Assembly (NCBI GenBank): GCA_030512335.1
Contig: JAULSU010000002.1
Coordinates: forward strand, 5,270,001-5,334,000
Reading direction: 5' to 3'
Source of the DNA: Immersiella caudata
Lineage: Eukaryota; Ascomycota; Sordariomycetes; Sordariales; Lasiosphaeriaceae
DNA: 64,000 bases
Shown here: in pieces, positions 40,633-50,660 of the stretch
How positions within the stretch are numbered: position 1 is the first letter of the stretch
Layout: each line of letters opens with the position of its first letter
Notes under the pieces: generated by a model
What the model was told of the DNA's origin: nothing
What the model saw: the letters and a program-made list of their open reading frames with translations, nothing else
Databases searched by the model: none
Program-made: the position numbers and the translations under genes

Positions 40633-43522
40633 ATGTTCAGTCTCGGGCCCACGCTGGAAAGAGCGGGGCTTGACGATTTCAGCGACGATGGAGAGTCTAC
40701 CTTTGACGAGGATGAATATCCTGCTACCCGCCTCTGTCCCAGCCGGGGCTCGCCACCGTCATGGGCGGCGACGAAGACATCCTCCGCAGCTGCCCACTCC
40801 CAGGGAAGGAGACCCGCGCCATCTCGCATCGCAAAGCAGCAGCTGCGGCCTCAATATTTCGGACTCAGGAGACAGACTGACAGTGGACCATGTCATTCCA
40901 GGGCATCGGACGGCGAGGGCTCTATGCCGGCGCCGCCATCATTCGACACAATGAGCCTCTCCACGTTACCCGACTCCTGCATCGACTCGGTCCTCGATCG
41001 CCCTCCGCTAGTAGAGGCGATGAAGCCCGCGCCAGTTAGTACCTCGGAGCGCGTCGTCCTCAACTCTCAACTCGACCCGGACATCCACACCCTTGACATC
41101 GACGGCATCCTCGAGCAACTAGAGCATCTAGAGCTGGACGAACAAGCCTTCCGCGAGGACTTTGATGATTTGATCGAGCGCTTTCCTGAATTGCCGCTCA
41201 TCAATGGCGTAGTTCAACTTGCTTCTCGCAGATTACCAGAGTCTAAACAACCCTGGGGCCCGAAACACGATGCCCTGGAAATGGTCCTCAGGGGCGCTGG
41301 CGAAGAGGGTCCTAGGACTGCTCCAACAAATGTTCTCCCCTGGCTTGATGCTCTTGAGGAGCCAAGCAGAAGACCCACGTCCCGCCAGAACTTCAAACCT
41401 TCGCAGGGTTCAGGTTCCGGCAAAGGCTCCTCCGCTCCACCTTTCGCTTTACATTCAGATGAGTTCATCAGCACACCCAAACAGGGAGAGGGGGAGCCGG
41501 CCAAGACTTTTTCATCTCCATCGTTGGGAAACGCAGAGCTGCCTGCAGCTGAGACCTTGAGAAAAATAATAGGGCCTCGCCGTGCTGAGCTTCTCGTTTG
41601 CTTTGGACGGACTCATACACTTCCAGACGACGCCGTTCGCGACCACCCACCCTCCGGGTGTTCAGCCCAACAATCAGGTGTCCAGAGCAGCGGAGCTTCA
41701 TCCACATGTACCTCAAGTTACTACAGCGACAAGAACGTTGTCAACATCGGGAACTATGCTGCAGAGGAGCTCTTTGGGCCTGGCTCTGAGGGTTTCTTGC
41801 CGCTGTCGAGGCTGAAGGAAGCGGCTCAGAACTTTGTCAACGAGCTTATCACTCTCAAGAGAGACGCCGAAGCTCTACCAGTAACGTGTCTTGCCGAAGG
41901 ACACAGCCAGAGCGGTGGCCAGAACTTCGGTTCTAGCTCTGGAGGTTTTTCACGAAAGAGAAAAGCAGACGGGGGAGAAGGACCTGGACCAAACCGCCGC
42001 GGCGGCGGCGACGACAATGACCAGGGTGACAAATGGTCTGGTCGCCGTGGTAAAGGGAGAGGTGGTGCGGACGGCGAATGCGACACCACTGCTAATGTGC
42101 ACGAAAAGAACGAGCGCTTGGAGTTCATGTGTCCCTTCCGGCTCAAGAATCCGATGCGGTTCAACGTTAGGGATTGGTATGACTGCGCTGCCAAGTCGTA
42201 TATTTGTGATGGCCCTGCATCAAAACGCAATGAACTGAACGAGCTGAGGTATGTTCATCCCAACTCTATTCCGGAACTGAAAAGAGCTGAGAACCTCTTC
42301 TAGACGCCACATCAAGCAGAAACATTCCGGACCCGGAATTCTTACGCAACCATATTGCTCCATTTGCAAAGAAGAGTTTCTGAACGCGACCGTCCTAGAC
42401 GAGCACGCAAGAATGAGGAACTGCCTGTATAGGGAGCTTCCATCAAGCCATGATCCTTTGGACGGGTTGAGTCCGGAAGCAGAGAGGGCGTTGACCAGAA
42501 AGCAAGGCAGACAGGGTGACACGGCGTTGAACCAGTACCGCCAGATCTGCCAAATTGTACTCGGCGAGAATACCGAGATCCCAAGCCCAGGTGAGCCACC
42601 TCTTTCCACAGTCGCCGAGCACTTTGCCCACCTCCGATACCTCTATCTGAAGAAACCCATGTATTTAACCTGAAATCTCATCTTAGGATATCTCCCGGTG
42701 GTCGAACACTTCGAACTCCAGGCCCAGTTGATGGAGAGTTTGCCGACACTACGGGATGCGTTCCTCCGGAGCCATGAATTCCAACTTGAAGGAGAGGTCG
42801 ATGCGTTGTTGGACACGGTCCATATACACATGGTAGACGCCTTCGGAAAATGTAACAGCCGCGCCACCGCCACAAGTGTCTCTGACAGCAAAAGAAGGAA
42901 GATGTCTCAACCAAAGTCCGCTTTGGCGAGCCGTAAAGCCAGCACACCGGCGAATCCATCCCTGGAAGCCCCAGCACTTGGGATACCGAGAGCCCTAGAA
43001 CCGCAGCCATCCCTATATCCAGCATGTGCCAATATTCCCGAAGGCTCATCAAACGTATCGCCCATACCCTCCTTGTGTGGCCGGGAAGGTGGCGCTTGCG
43101 GCTCCCCCTCATCTGCGTTCGAGTCAAGGACTGATTATCTCTCCCTGCCCACCACGATTCCAAGCATTGACGACGATGAATTATATCTTTTCCAACTAGC
43201 CGGTTCCAAAGGGCTAGTCGATGACGTTCTCTGTCCAGACCCAGCCATCAGGACCTCGACGGCTGAGAGAGAGATTCTCGCTTCTTCACTTTCGATCGGC
43301 GCCAACGGTTCGGGGACACGGTTGCCGTCGAGCAGCTTATCTTATGAACAAGATCGGGATCTTCGTTGGCGACAACCGGAGGAAATACATGATCAAGGAT
43401 GTGCCCCTCAAGATATGTTGGCCTTTGGGTTCATGTTCCCACTTGATCCGAAGTCAAGCAGTAAGATAACGACGGAATGCTTTAACAGCATGTTGGATCT
43501 GGATAAAGACTTTGAACTGTAG
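40633..43522 (+). CDS. large fungal C2H2 zinc-finger protein
   Basis: Exons 40633-42248, 42304-42590 and 42687-43522 encode 912 residues. The first intron splits the finger: the splice gives ELRRHIKQKHSGPG, continuing the CPFRLKNPMRFNVRDWYDCA motif. A second finger, CSICKEEFLNATVLDEHARMRNC, follows. This paired layout (CPFRK-like box with FNVRD, then RRHI..KH) is common in fungal accessory proteins of unknown role. The N-terminal 450 residues are Ser/Pro-rich and acidic in parts; residues near 430-470 are Gly/Arg-rich (GPNRRGGGDDND, RRGKGRGG). The C-terminal 270 residues look disordered. It may bind nucleic acid. A frame open upstream to 40522 adds residues of low similarity value. Confidence 0.8.
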
Positions 43523-43754
43523 TAGTATAGGACTGAGGTGTGATTAGCATTCTAGGTTGCTGGTCATCAAGGGATTGTGGGGGAAAGGTGTAAATTTAGC
43601 TCTGTCAACCGTATATACCGCTAGCTGAAATTGCTGCGTACTCTCTAACGCTAGCTCGCGTGCCCTTCAACGCATGCACGTGGACTTGAGCCAAAATAAT
43701 CTGGCAGCATAATCAAACGCTTAAAATTCAACTTTTACATATATACCCAACCCC

Positions 43755-45095
43755 TTAAAAAGTCCCCCAAACCTTAACCACCGCCCCCGCAGCAAGCCCA
43801 TCCCCTCCGCTCCCTAACGCCAGCTTAATCACACTCAACGCCTGAGTTCCCAAAAACAGTGGCGCCTTCAACCTCTGTGCCTCCTCTACGGCCGCCTGCA
43901 ACTTATCGCTAATCTCCTTCAGACTCAACCCGCCTTCTGTCGTCGACCACCCGTTCTCGACCGTCCCCTCCTTGAAGGCCTTGATGATTTCAGGTCCCGA
44001 CTTCTCAAGTAACCTGCTTCCACCCGCAGCATTGATGCAAAGCTCGAATACCTGCTCTAGGTCCAGCCCGACTGCCTTGGCGAAGGCCAGAGCTTCAGCT
44101 GCGGCGCAGAGGGTAATGCCCTTGAGCAGGTCCACCACGAGCGCAAGCTTCTCCTCCTCGCTTGATGCGAGGCCCTTGACGGGTCCAATCTTCCCCTTGC
44201 CTTCGGTATAGAGTCTGATGAGACTGCTGTCATCATCTGGCCCGAAGCCGCGGGCGATGCCAGAGAAGTAGACCTGCTCGGCGGTGCTGGTGAGGAGGGT
44301 GGGAAATCCGCTGCGGCGGCCTTCGGCTGTGATGATACTGGTGTCTTTCATGATGATGTTGATGGCGCTGGCGATGGGCTTGTACTCGGTGAGCATGCGG
44401 GGGGTGCGGTGCTCAAACATCCAGTTCCAGGCGTCGGAAGCTAGCACGGCGGACTGGGCCTTGGCGAGGTCGAGGCCGAGCTGGTCTGCGAAGCCTAGGG
44501 ATTCGCTGGCTGCGAGGATTTGGACGGCGGCGAGGACTTGGTGCACCATCTTCATGTTGCTGCCGGCGCCGATGCCGCCCTCGACGATGTAGAGCTTCTT
44601 GGGGTCGGCGAGCTCAGCGAGGAGGGGGCGGGCCTTTTCCAAAGCGGCGTCCGACATGCCGGCCATGATGGAGAGGGTTCCGTCCGCGGCGCGGGCGACA
44701 CCGCCGGACACGGGGCTGTCGACCAGGAGGATGTCGCTTCGCCCGAGGGACTCAAGCTGCTTCTGGAGCGACTGGACGTACTCGCAGGGGACGGTGGAGG
44801 AGAGGAGGACGACGGTGCCCTGGGGGAAGGCGGTGATGGCGGCGTCGGGGCCATCGATGAGGACGGACTGGGCTTGTTGGGGGGTGGCCACCATGCAGAC
44901 GCAGAACTGCTTGTCGGCGACGGCCTCAGCCGGCGAGGCCGCGATAAGACCGCCAGCGGCCTTGAAGCGCTCGAGTGTAGGCGCCCACACATCGAAACCG
45001 GTGACTGTGTATCCTTGCTTCACCAGATGGGTCGCCATGCCAAAGCCCATGGCGCCCAGGCCGATGAACGATACGGCAGGTTTTGCGTCAGCCAT
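43755..45095 (-). CDS. 3-hydroxyisobutyrate/L-threonate dehydrogenase-like oxidoreductase
   Basis: Single exon, 446 residues from ATG 45095. FIGLGAMGFGMATHLVKQG is the NAD(P)-binding glycine motif, followed by TVTGFDVW. LVDSPVSGGVARAADGTLSIMAG is the substrate-binding signature of the beta-hydroxyacid dehydrogenase family, and GAGSNMKMVHQVLA carries the catalytic Lys. The protein is about 150 residues longer than a usual 3-hydroxyisobutyrate dehydrogenase, with a second helical region as in fungal LtnD-like proteins. The family oxidises 3-hydroxy acids, including L-threonate, at the 2- or 3-position. It is divergent from the aldolase gene (713 bp apart) and starts the metabolic cluster, which suggests a C4 sugar-acid substrate; that is inference. 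Confidence 0.88.
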   Translation of the reverse strand: MADAKPAVSFIGLGAMGFGMATHLVKQGYTVTGFDVWAPTLERFKAAGGLIAASPAEAVADKQFCVCMVATPQQAQSVLIDGPDAAITAFPQGTVVLLSSTVPCEYVQSLQKQLESLGRSDILLVDSPVSGGVARAADGTLSIMAGMSDAALEKARPLLAELADPKKLYIVEGGIGAGSNMKMVHQVLAAVQILAASESLGFADQLGLDLAKAQSAVLASDAWNWMFEHRTPRMLTEYKPIASAINIIMKDTSIITAEGRRSGFPTLLTSTAEQVYFSGIARGFGPDDDSSLIRLYTEGKGKIGPVKGLASSEEEKLALVVDLLKGITLCAAAEALAFAKAVGLDLEQVFELCINAAGGSRLLEKSGPEIIKAFKEGTVENGWSTTEGGLSLKEISDKLQAAVEEAQRLKAPLFLGTQALSVIKLALGSGGDGLAAGAVVKVWGTF

Positions 45096-45807
45096 GATTG
45101 CAAGTGTGTCTGGTGGAGGGGATGGGAGACAGGGAGTGGGATTGTGTAAGTGGCTCGTTCTCGGCGACGTTGGTGATGCTCTTCTGGATCGTGAGTGTGT
45201 GTGCCTCGATGTTGCTGCCGCTGGGATACAAGTACGACGGACTACGCGCGTGGGCACCTCAATGACCCGCGTCGAGAACGACGGGAATTGAGCGGGTTGC
45301 CACTCGGCGTGCCCTACCACGAACGCCGGGTGAAATCAAGAATTGATTGGCCCACTCCCCCGCCCGCCTGGGCGGACTGTTTGATGGCTCCCCTTTTCCC
45401 CTTCTCCCCGGTTGAGGGGCCAATTGTGATGTGAACCGGTCCCCCCCACTGTCGCATCCCGCCCCTCCAGGCTAAAGGTGTTCGCCCGGACCCAGAAGCT
45501 AAGCTGTGAGGTCATCTTGGCGGGACAAATCGTCGATCCCGCATTTGGAAAACCGAGCGACGGCAATTAATACGGACGGTGTGTTTCTGGGTAAACGTCC
45601 CGATCGGGGTGGAGTCGGTCGATGCCGCGCAGAACCTGGGACTAGGATATTAACTCAAGATTTTGATGGAATTGGGAAGGAAGCTCTTACCATTGCATCC
45701 CCTCATTGTCCATTCCGTCGGTCAATTGCTCCAGAGACAACCTCACTTTCAATTCCGGCTCACCACCACAAGTCGATTGCCCAATCCCGTCGTCAAACAC
45801 CGCCAAA
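45096..45807. promoter_or_regulatory. shared promoter region of dehydrogenase and aldolase genes
   Basis: The 712 bp lie between two divergent start codons of the cluster, so the pair may be co-regulated. A CCCCGGTT word at about 45412 recurs in the next divergent promoter (about 49036). No known factor site is certain. Confidence 0.4.
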
Positions 45808-46674
45808 ATGGTTCGCCCTCCGCTCTCCGAGAATCGGTCCATGTCCATCCTCAACAAGGCCAAGGCCGAGGGGTATGCCGTCCCCGGCATGTGCTGCTAC
45901 AACATCGAGTCCATCATCGCCACAGTCAGAGCCGCCGAGGCAGCGCGGTCGCCTGCAATGGTCCTGCTCTTCCCCTGGGCCATTGAGTACGCTGGCGACT
46001 CGCTCGTCAAGGCTGCCGCAGATGCCGCACACAGCGCCAGCGTGCCCGTCTCGCTGCATCTCGACCACTGCCAGGCCCCTGAGCTCGTACGAAGGGCGGC
46101 CGACATTGAGGATGGCTTCGACAGCATCATGTGCGACATGAGCCATTACGAGAAGGAGGAGAACCTAAAGTTGACCGCCGAGCTCGTGCAGTACTGCCAC
46201 GAGCGCGGCATCGCGGCCGAGGCGGAGCCCGGGCGTATCGAGGGCGGCGAGGATGGCGTGGCGGAGACTGCGGATCTCGAGGGCGTGCTCACCACCCCCG
46301 ATGAGGCCGAGCTGTTCGTCAACACTGGAATCGACATGCTTGCGCCGGCCTTCGGCAACGTACACGGCGAGTACGGCCCCCGCGGCATTCGTCTCGAGTA
46401 CGACCGTCTTCAGAGCATCAACGAGCGCGTCGGCGAGCGGGTGCGGTTGGTGCTGCACGGAGCTGATCCCTTCGACGAGGAGATCTTCCGCAACTGCATG
46501 AAGGGCGGCGTGACCAAGATCAACATCAACAAGGGGATGAACAACCACTACGCGTGGAAGCAGGAGGAGATGCGCGGGAAGCCGCTGACGAGCGTCATTG
46601 AGGCCGGCACGCTGGCGATGCAGAAGGCCATTGAGAACTACATGCACTGGTTTGGGAGTGCCGGAAAGGCTTAA
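45808..46674 (+). CDS. class II (zinc) fructose/tagatose-bisphosphate aldolase-like protein
   Basis: Single exon, 288 residues. LHLDHCQAP holds D86 and zinc ligand H87. FGNVHGEYGP (H187) and VLHGADP (H217) give the other two zinc ligands, and INKGMN binds the phosphate of the substrate. The length fits the short KbaY/GatY type rather than yeast Fba1. The family cleaves or joins DHAP with an aldehyde. Within this cluster a substrate such as a phosphorylated ketotetrose or ketose is plausible, giving DHAP plus a short aldehyde, but this is inference. Start chosen at ATG 45808, preceded by CCAAA; upstream in-frame sequence has no similarity. Confidence 0.92.
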   Translation: MVRPPLSENRSMSILNKAKAEGYAVPGMCCYNIESIIATVRAAEAARSPAMVLLFPWAIEYAGDSLVKAAADAAHSASVPVSLHLDHCQAPELVRRAADIEDGFDSIMCDMSHYEKEENLKLTAELVQYCHERGIAAEAEPGRIEGGEDGVAETADLEGVLTTPDEAELFVNTGIDMLAPAFGNVHGEYGPRGIRLEYDRLQSINERVGERVRLVLHGADPFDEEIFRNCMKGGVTKININKGMNNHYAWKQEEMRGKPLTSVIEAGTLAMQKAIENYMHWFGSAGKA

Positions 46675-46943
46675 AAGTTGTGTTGGATTCTTGCAGCTGA
46701 TAGCAATGAAATGACGCTTGACTATAAAAAAAAAATTCGACTGTTCTTCGCTCCTGCCATCCAGTGACTTGGATTCCATCTGGCTTCGAGTGGTCCACTT
46801 CCAAAATGAAAACGTGTTAGAGTTTCAATGAGTCACGCTCACGGGATTTCGAACATTCAAACCCTTTGATTCATTACGTTTGCGAGAGGAAACCACAAAT
46901 TCCTACACTAACTAGACTAGGTAATCCCCCATCCACTTTCACC

Positions 46944-48728
46944 TCAGTTAGCGCCCGAATACAAGCCTTGGATAGCGACCATGGCGCCCCAGGCACCCGG
47001 GTCTGGGGGAAGCTCCTTGTTGTCCGCCCCGACACCAACGTACGTCGCCCTCCCAAGCTTCGCCTTTAGCGTCTTGGTACCCTCCGACCCAGCAACGGCT
47101 GCCGCGACACCTGACTCAAAGCTCTGCCCCTCCTCCATAGCCGTCGCAAACGGAATCAACGTGTCCATCACCGTCCGGTCGCCAACCTTGGCGGGCGTAT
47201 ACTGCCTCAGGTGCTTGATAGCACTGGCGAGCGCCTTCCCCCACACGGCAGCCGGCCCGTTTGTTTTGGCTAGCTCGCTGTTCTCCTCGACCGCGGTTCG
47301 CAGCGACACAAAGAAGATACCCAAGATTCCTCCGAGAGTTCCACCCATCTTGCTCTCCACGATATCCTCGAGTTCGGTTAGGACTTCGACAATAGATCCC
47401 TTGGCAGCGATTTGTTTCGAGTCAATTGCCTCGAGAAGAGCCCTTGCGCCCGTCTGAAGCGTCAGACCGCAGTCGCCGTCTCCCATGACGGTATCCCATT
47501 TCGTCAAGTCCGGCTCCGCAGCGTCGACTGCCTCGCACGCGGTGCGCAGCATCTTCTCCAGGAGCGCAGGCTCAATCTTCAGATCGGTCGCGTCGTTGAC
47601 CGGCCTCCTTGTCTCGACTGGTGCTTTGACGATCTGCTCTGCTCGGGGTCGCCTCCGCGGATTGCTCTGAGAGCCGGCAACGGCCTCCCAGTTTGTGTCT
47701 GTCCTGATATCCAGGAAGCCCTTGATCTCCTGCAACGAGTACTTGCTGTTGGCGGCGATGCCCGTCAGGTTGATGACGGAAACCGAGAACGCAGGAGCGT
47801 TGAGCGACGTTTCGAGACACCCAGAGTACACCCGCACGGGCTCAATGTTCCACTCGGTCTGAAGTTGTTGGAGAAGCTCGTCGACCAGCCCGCCCATCTC
47901 GAGGTTCGACATGCCGCCAAAGTTGCTGACAAGCAACGCCGTCTCGTCGCCCGGGTTGAACTTGACATAGCTTCTTTCGACGTCGTTTGGGTCGAGGCAG
48001 TATGTGAGGATCTGCTTCACGAGCCCTTGTGGGGAGGGGGCTGGCGACAACTTGCGGTATCCTGGCTCGTTGTGTGGCCCGGTGCCAATCTCAAACTCGT
48101 CGTCCTTGAGCGCGCCGTGCTCAGTTCGCCCGGGAACGTGGCAGTGGTCGAGGGTTGCGGCAATGCTGACAATCTGTTGCCCGATAGCGACACCGAAGTC
48201 GTAAAGCTCGTCCAGGGATGCCCCCCGAGCACCGGCCGCGCCAAGAAACTTGAGAACACCGATCTGGGCGGCAAGTCCACGGCGGCCAACCAGCGACCCA
48301 TTGACCTTGCCAATCGAGACGTCATCGCCGCAGATGAGCATCCGGCATGGGTGTCCCTTGGCCTTGGTCTTCTCCGCCGCCAGCCCAAAATGAAGGCAAT
48401 CGCCCGTGTAGTTGGTGATGACAAGGAGAGAGCCCTTGTCGGATGGAACCGCCTCAATGGCTGCCAAGATCTGCTTTGTGCTTGGGGAAGCAAAGACATC
48501 ACCCGCTACCGAAGCCGCGAGCATGTTGCTCCCCACATATCCCGACCAGGCCGGCTCGTGGCCGGAACCGCCTCCGCTGATGATGCTCACGTTGGACCGT
48601 GGTGCCTCGGAGTCGAAGACGACGCGGTTGGCCTCGTCAAGGTTGAGCCGTGGGTTGTAGGCGATGATGCCGCGCAGGGCTTTGGGGACGAGCCCCTCGA
48701 GAGAGGGGAACAGATGCTTTGTCGACAT
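46944..48728 (-). CDS. dihydroxyacetone-kinase family ketose kinase, candidate erythrulose kinase
   Basis: Single exon, 594 residues with both DhaK and DhaL domains, as in ATP-dependent eukaryotic enzymes. DhaK: GGGSGHEPAWSGYVG binds the substrate, and EIGTGPHNEPG carries H219, the residue that forms the covalent link to the ketose carbonyl. DhaL starts about residue 385: MGDGDCGLTL supplies Mg-binding aspartates, and KMGGTLGGILGIFF binds nucleotide. The same family includes yeast Dak1/Dak2 and the erythrulose kinases (Yarrowia EYK1, mycobacterial LerK/DerK). Adjacent RpiB-like and TPI-like genes favour L-erythrulose as substrate over dihydroxyacetone. It shares a 527-bp divergent promoter region with the RpiB-like gene. 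Confidence 0.93.
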   Translation of the reverse strand: MSTKHLFPSLEGLVPKALRGIIAYNPRLNLDEANRVVFDSEAPRSNVSIISGGGSGHEPAWSGYVGSNMLAASVAGDVFASPSTKQILAAIEAVPSDKGSLLVITNYTGDCLHFGLAAEKTKAKGHPCRMLICGDDVSIGKVNGSLVGRRGLAAQIGVLKFLGAAGARGASLDELYDFGVAIGQQIVSIAATLDHCHVPGRTEHGALKDDEFEIGTGPHNEPGYRKLSPAPSPQGLVKQILTYCLDPNDVERSYVKFNPGDETALLVSNFGGMSNLEMGGLVDELLQQLQTEWNIEPVRVYSGCLETSLNAPAFSVSVINLTGIAANSKYSLQEIKGFLDIRTDTNWEAVAGSQSNPRRRPRAEQIVKAPVETRRPVNDATDLKIEPALLEKMLRTACEAVDAAEPDLTKWDTVMGDGDCGLTLQTGARALLEAIDSKQIAAKGSIVEVLTELEDIVESKMGGTLGGILGIFFVSLRTAVEENSELAKTNGPAAVWGKALASAIKHLRQYTPAKVGDRTVMDTLIPFATAMEEGQSFESGVAAAVAGSEGTKTLKAKLGRATYVGVGADNKELPPDPGAWGAMVAIQGLYSGAN

Positions 48729-49255
48729 GGTGGCTGCTGCGGGGGAGAGATGGATAGGACTTGGAGATGAGGGCGGGCAGGTCAGGAAAGGGGAGCGACG
48801 ATCTTTCTCGAGGGAAATTTCAAGTCTTCGCCGGGAGGAGGTCTCCTGATGAGATTCGGGCCATCGCGGTGTTGTTCACCCCGCCGGGTCGTCATACCCT
48901 TGTGCTTTAAGGAGTCGCCAATAGAGACGTGCCGGGGGGTGGGGACAGTCAAGCAACACGAAGAGGGGCAATGCGCCTAGCTCCCCTCCGGGAAACAATG
49001 GCCCCTCTCTTGGCCCAGGGGTGGCAACGAGGTGCTCCCCGGTTCCCGACGGAATACCAAGAATGGAAACACGGTTTGGATAAAATGCGAGCTTTTGAGA
49101 CTGGCCGGGCGGACTATTTTCAGGGCCCTTTTTAACCCTGGCAAGCTCGAATATTCTTGCAAGAGAGAGACCAGGGAGCCGCAAAGCAACATCCGCCGAC
49201 TTTGACGAGAAATCATCTAGATCCGTTGTTAACTTTGTACACATACACATCGAAA
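48729..49255. promoter_or_regulatory. shared promoter region of kinase and RpiB-like genes
   Basis: Divergent starts lie 527 bp apart. A GTGGGG (48939-48944), which fits the carbon-repressor CreA consensus, and a CCCCGGTT word (about 49036) are present. Both are weak evidence by themselves. Confidence 0.4.
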
Positions 49256-49823
49256 ATGAGCGCACCACAATGGAGGATCGCCGTTGGCTGCGATGCATGC
49301 TTTCTCCCCGCTATTCTCTCTTACCTGGTCATCGCTAACCTCAGGGGTTGAACAGGATGCCGGCGTGGGTTACAAGAACAAGATCAAGGCCGATTTCGAG
49401 GCCGATCCCCGTGTCACCAAGGTGATCGATGTCGGCGCCGACGACAAGACTGCATACCCTCACATCGCCGCCGCCGCGGCCAGGCTGGTCGCCTCGGGTG
49501 AGGTCGACCGCGCCCTCCTGATCTGCGGCACCGGCCTCGGCGTTGCCATCGCCGCCAACAAGATCAAGGGGATCCGGGCCGTCACAGCACACGACAGCTT
49601 CTCGGTCGAGCGGGCAGTTCTCAGCAACAACGCACAAGTCCTCTGCATGGGAGAGCGAGTAGTCGGTATTGAGCTGGCAAGGAGGTTGGCTAAGGAATGG
49701 CTGGGATATATCTTTGACGAGAAGAGCGCGAGCGCCGCCAAGGTGGCCGTGATCCACGAGTACGAGAATGGCGAAGGGGGCTTGTCCGGCGCCCCTGAGG
49801 AGGTCAAGGGGGCTTGCTGCTAG
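49256..49823 (+). CDS. RpiB/LacAB-type sugar-phosphate isomerase, candidate erythrulose-4-phosphate isomerase
   Basis: Two exons (49256-49294 and 49356-49823) encode 168 residues. The N-terminus is MSAPQWRIAVGCD, and the splice gives GCDDAGVGYKNKIKADF, the family start. DVGADDKTAYPHIA and CGTGLGVAIAANKIKGIRAV are the canonical catalytic and anion-binding motifs. The intron (61 bp, GCTAAC branch, ACAG end) has a GC rather than GT donor; no GT donor restores the conserved frame. RpiB members interconvert aldose and ketose phosphates. In erythritol catabolism a homologue (Yarrowia EYI2, mycobacterial DerI) turns D-erythrulose-4-phosphate into D-erythrose-4-phosphate. Fungi otherwise use unrelated RpiA-type enzymes for ribose-5-phosphate. 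Confidence 0.9.
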
Positions 49824-50660
49824 TCGAACAAGAAAAAGGGCGTAAACGGCGGTCCCAAAATCATATCATGTTCACAACACTTCCGTTCGCTGCCGTAAAT
49901 GGCATCGAATGACCTAGCGAAATCTCGAGTTTTGAAAATCATCGCCAAACACTTACTCGATAACGTATGACGACAATGAGGGGTAGAGAGCGTGGAGGGG
50001 CAGACTCGGAACAGCATTGTGCCTGTGCATTTCCAATCAAGGCGAGGCCAAGAAGACCTGGCAGCACATGGGTGCGGGTGAGCTGCCCCCGAATCGAGAC
50101 ATCCGAGGCGCGTGGGGATTGCCACGAGATTTCGGGCGTACCAATTGCCCCGAGGGGACCCCGTCAGCCGGCGCTAGCCAGGGGGGCTGCTGGGTCCCAG
50201 AGCCCTGGGCCGGCTCAACTGCAGGTCGAAATCGACGCTTGTCTCCACTGCTCCACGATCCATTTCTCAAAAGGAGAAATCCGGGATCCACATGGGCTCG
50301 GTCGCTGCTGTGTCGACTGACCGAACCAAGGCTCGGGGATAAGAGTTCTAGGCAGGCAACGGGAGCGGGAGCGGGGAGTGGGCTGCAGGTCTGGCCGCTT
50401 CGATTTGCGGTGTGTTTGCCCCCTGACATATCCTTACCTATTTTTTCATTTTTTCTTTCTGGAAGGCGAGAAACACAAATCGCGACTTCAAACTTTGCCT
50501 TCTCGGCACAATTGTTCGGTTTTTTACGGTTCGACCGTCCGAAACACCAACGATAGCATCACGAAAGACGAGCCGAGTCGTTGTCGCGAAGGATCACCAT
50601 CCGTTCAGTTGAGGAGTCAGTCAATCAGTCAGTCACCCGCCCATCACAACCCAACCCACC
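49824..50660. other. intergenic, presumed promoter of the TPI-like gene
   Basis: No gene was recognised. The last 80 bp hold TCAGTCAGTCAG repeats. Confidence 0.4.
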
